From positions 868,001-932,000 of the forward strand of contig JACCLO010000007.1 in assembly GCA_029448655.1 (NCBI GenBank): a stretch of 64,000 nucleotides of DNA. The letters are read 5' to 3'. The DNA comes from Wolfiporia cocos (lineage: Eukaryota; Basidiomycota; Agaricomycetes; Polyporales; Phaeolaceae). A program made the translations under genes and the position numbers. This document shows positions 62,749 through 64,000 of this stretch, one piece after another; the first letter of the stretch is position 1; each line of letters opens with the position of its first letter. Under the pieces are notes generated by a model that saw nothing but the letters and a program-made list of their open reading frames with translations, ran no database searches and was not told the origin of the DNA.

Positions 62749-64000
62749 CTGTGAGAACTTGAAATGCTGACGGGGTGATGAGTCGAGGAGAATACTGAAG
62801 TCCTCTCTGTTCTTATTCGTGTTCTAAGTTTTGACTTGCTGGACATCAGTGACTCATGCTACTATCAGGTTCACTGTTCACAGAAGCCGGATCAGAATAT
62901 CAGAAGTACAATATGAGCTGAGACTGAGATGCTATTCTCAGTGACTCCTGCATGTCAAGTGGTCACACTATAGAGTAGAGATCAAATTGCCATTGGAGCT
63001 ATATGGGTGATCTAGGCCTTGAGAATGGGCTCACAGCCTCCAGGCACAGCGTTGAGATAAAGACAGGGGTGCAAGGATGCCGCGAGCGTGGGCTTTGTTT
63101 TCACCTGTTCAAATTAGTTCCATCCCGTAATCTGCAGCTCTGTGAGAGCTGCAATCCTGATGACTCTGTCCGATTCACAGAAAGAAGTAGGTCTTGGGCA
63201 GCAGTGCGGAGAGACTCGCCCAATGCCGGTCACTGTACACGGCGGATTCAAATTGGGTTTAAAGTGTCTCGGTACCGCCGCATTTGTTCCTCGCCTGGCT
63301 TCGCTATGACTCGCTGATGAAACATGGTCTGCTCTAGAGGGGAACCAAGATCTGGATCGGCCATCATCGACATGCCCTGGATCGCATGTCGCGACATGCC
63401 ATCATCGTCCTCAGGCTGGAGAGCGCTAAATTTTGCCACGAACTGGTGTGTGACGGAATTGTCACCATTCTCATATCAGTTCAACGAGCGAAATCGTGAC
63501 GTTAGGAGTGCCTTCAATGATGTAAGGGGGATCTACCGTTTCAGCAAGACAGTACAAGTTGTGGCTCGACATTGTCACGCGACGAGTTCAAACGTTCACC
63601 TTGAGTCTGATAGTATTTCTCACGGTTCCAGTCCATATCTATGCGTTTGTTATCTCTGAATTATACACATATTTCCAGAGCGATGGCGCAGGAGATAGAC
63701 CGGTGCTACAGAGGCCACACAGACCGACTCATAATGTGGCGCAAGAGAGCGCTCACATGATATCCTAGCCATCGTTGATGACGATGCAGTTTCGTTGATT
63801 ATATCATACCCCACTTCGCGCCATGGCTGCCGGCACGTCTGCGCTGGATATCCGCTTGTGCACCTGTTTGATTCAGCTGTTGTGTCTCATGGCGACCATC
63901 GATGACGCTCTGACTGCTCGCACAATGATACAACGCTACGTTGGCTACATCCGAATGTCATTTGCAACGTATCAGGATAAGTTGATGTTGCGAAGGCCGA
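62749..64000. other. window end, no gene seen
   Basis: Short frames only. Nothing with conserved motifs, intron signals or repeat ends was found on either strand. Confidence 0.5.

Overview
The window looks like a filamentous basidiomycete (Agaricomycotina) genome. Its intact genes are split by 50-80 bp GT-AG introns and encode eukaryotic core proteins (proteasome beta subunit, Prp43 helicase, septin). The left half contains a KDZ transposase of the kind expanded in mushroom-forming fungi. All calls come from reading the sequence; no database search was run.

Left half, 1-33,050: one nested transposon cluster. The base layer is a single Tad1-like LINE on the + strand (gag-like ORF1 with zinc knuckles, AP endonuclease, reverse transcriptase, RNase H, C-terminal zinc motif) of roughly 5.6 kb, spread over 32 kb by a chain of insertions. 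When the insertions are removed at their target duplications, the LINE reading frames join up. The largest insertion is a 17.4-kb KDZ-type DNA transposon (10,382-27,799) with an 8-bp target duplication (TGGATACT), terminal inverted repeats of about 1.07 kb, a decayed KDZ transposase gene and two accessory genes on the same strand. Both LINE and KDZ element were then hit by 15 solo LTRs, recognised by TG...CA ends and 5-bp duplications. Two hAT-type MITEs with 8-bp duplications, two TA-flanked MITEs and a gag-only element are also present. The solo LTRs differ in primary sequence, but all carry a hairpin just downstream of a TATA-like box, with compensatory stem changes and usually a TTAC loop.

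Right half, 33,050-64,000: ordinary gene space. In order it holds: an Agaricomycete-type hypothetical protein with a charged repeat tail; a broken and an intact copy of a secreted Kex2-site repeat protein; PRE4 (20S proteasome beta-7); an unrecognised 593/683-aa protein; two convergent, complete PRP43 genes forming an inverted duplication with signs of gene conversion; a CDC12-like septin; a predicted mitochondrial protein with an internal duplication; and a small acidic protein. Gaps of 1-3.5 kb between these show no gene I can support.

Functionally the left half is a record of transposon activity with no intact autonomous element. The right half is housekeeping plus a few fast-evolving proteins.
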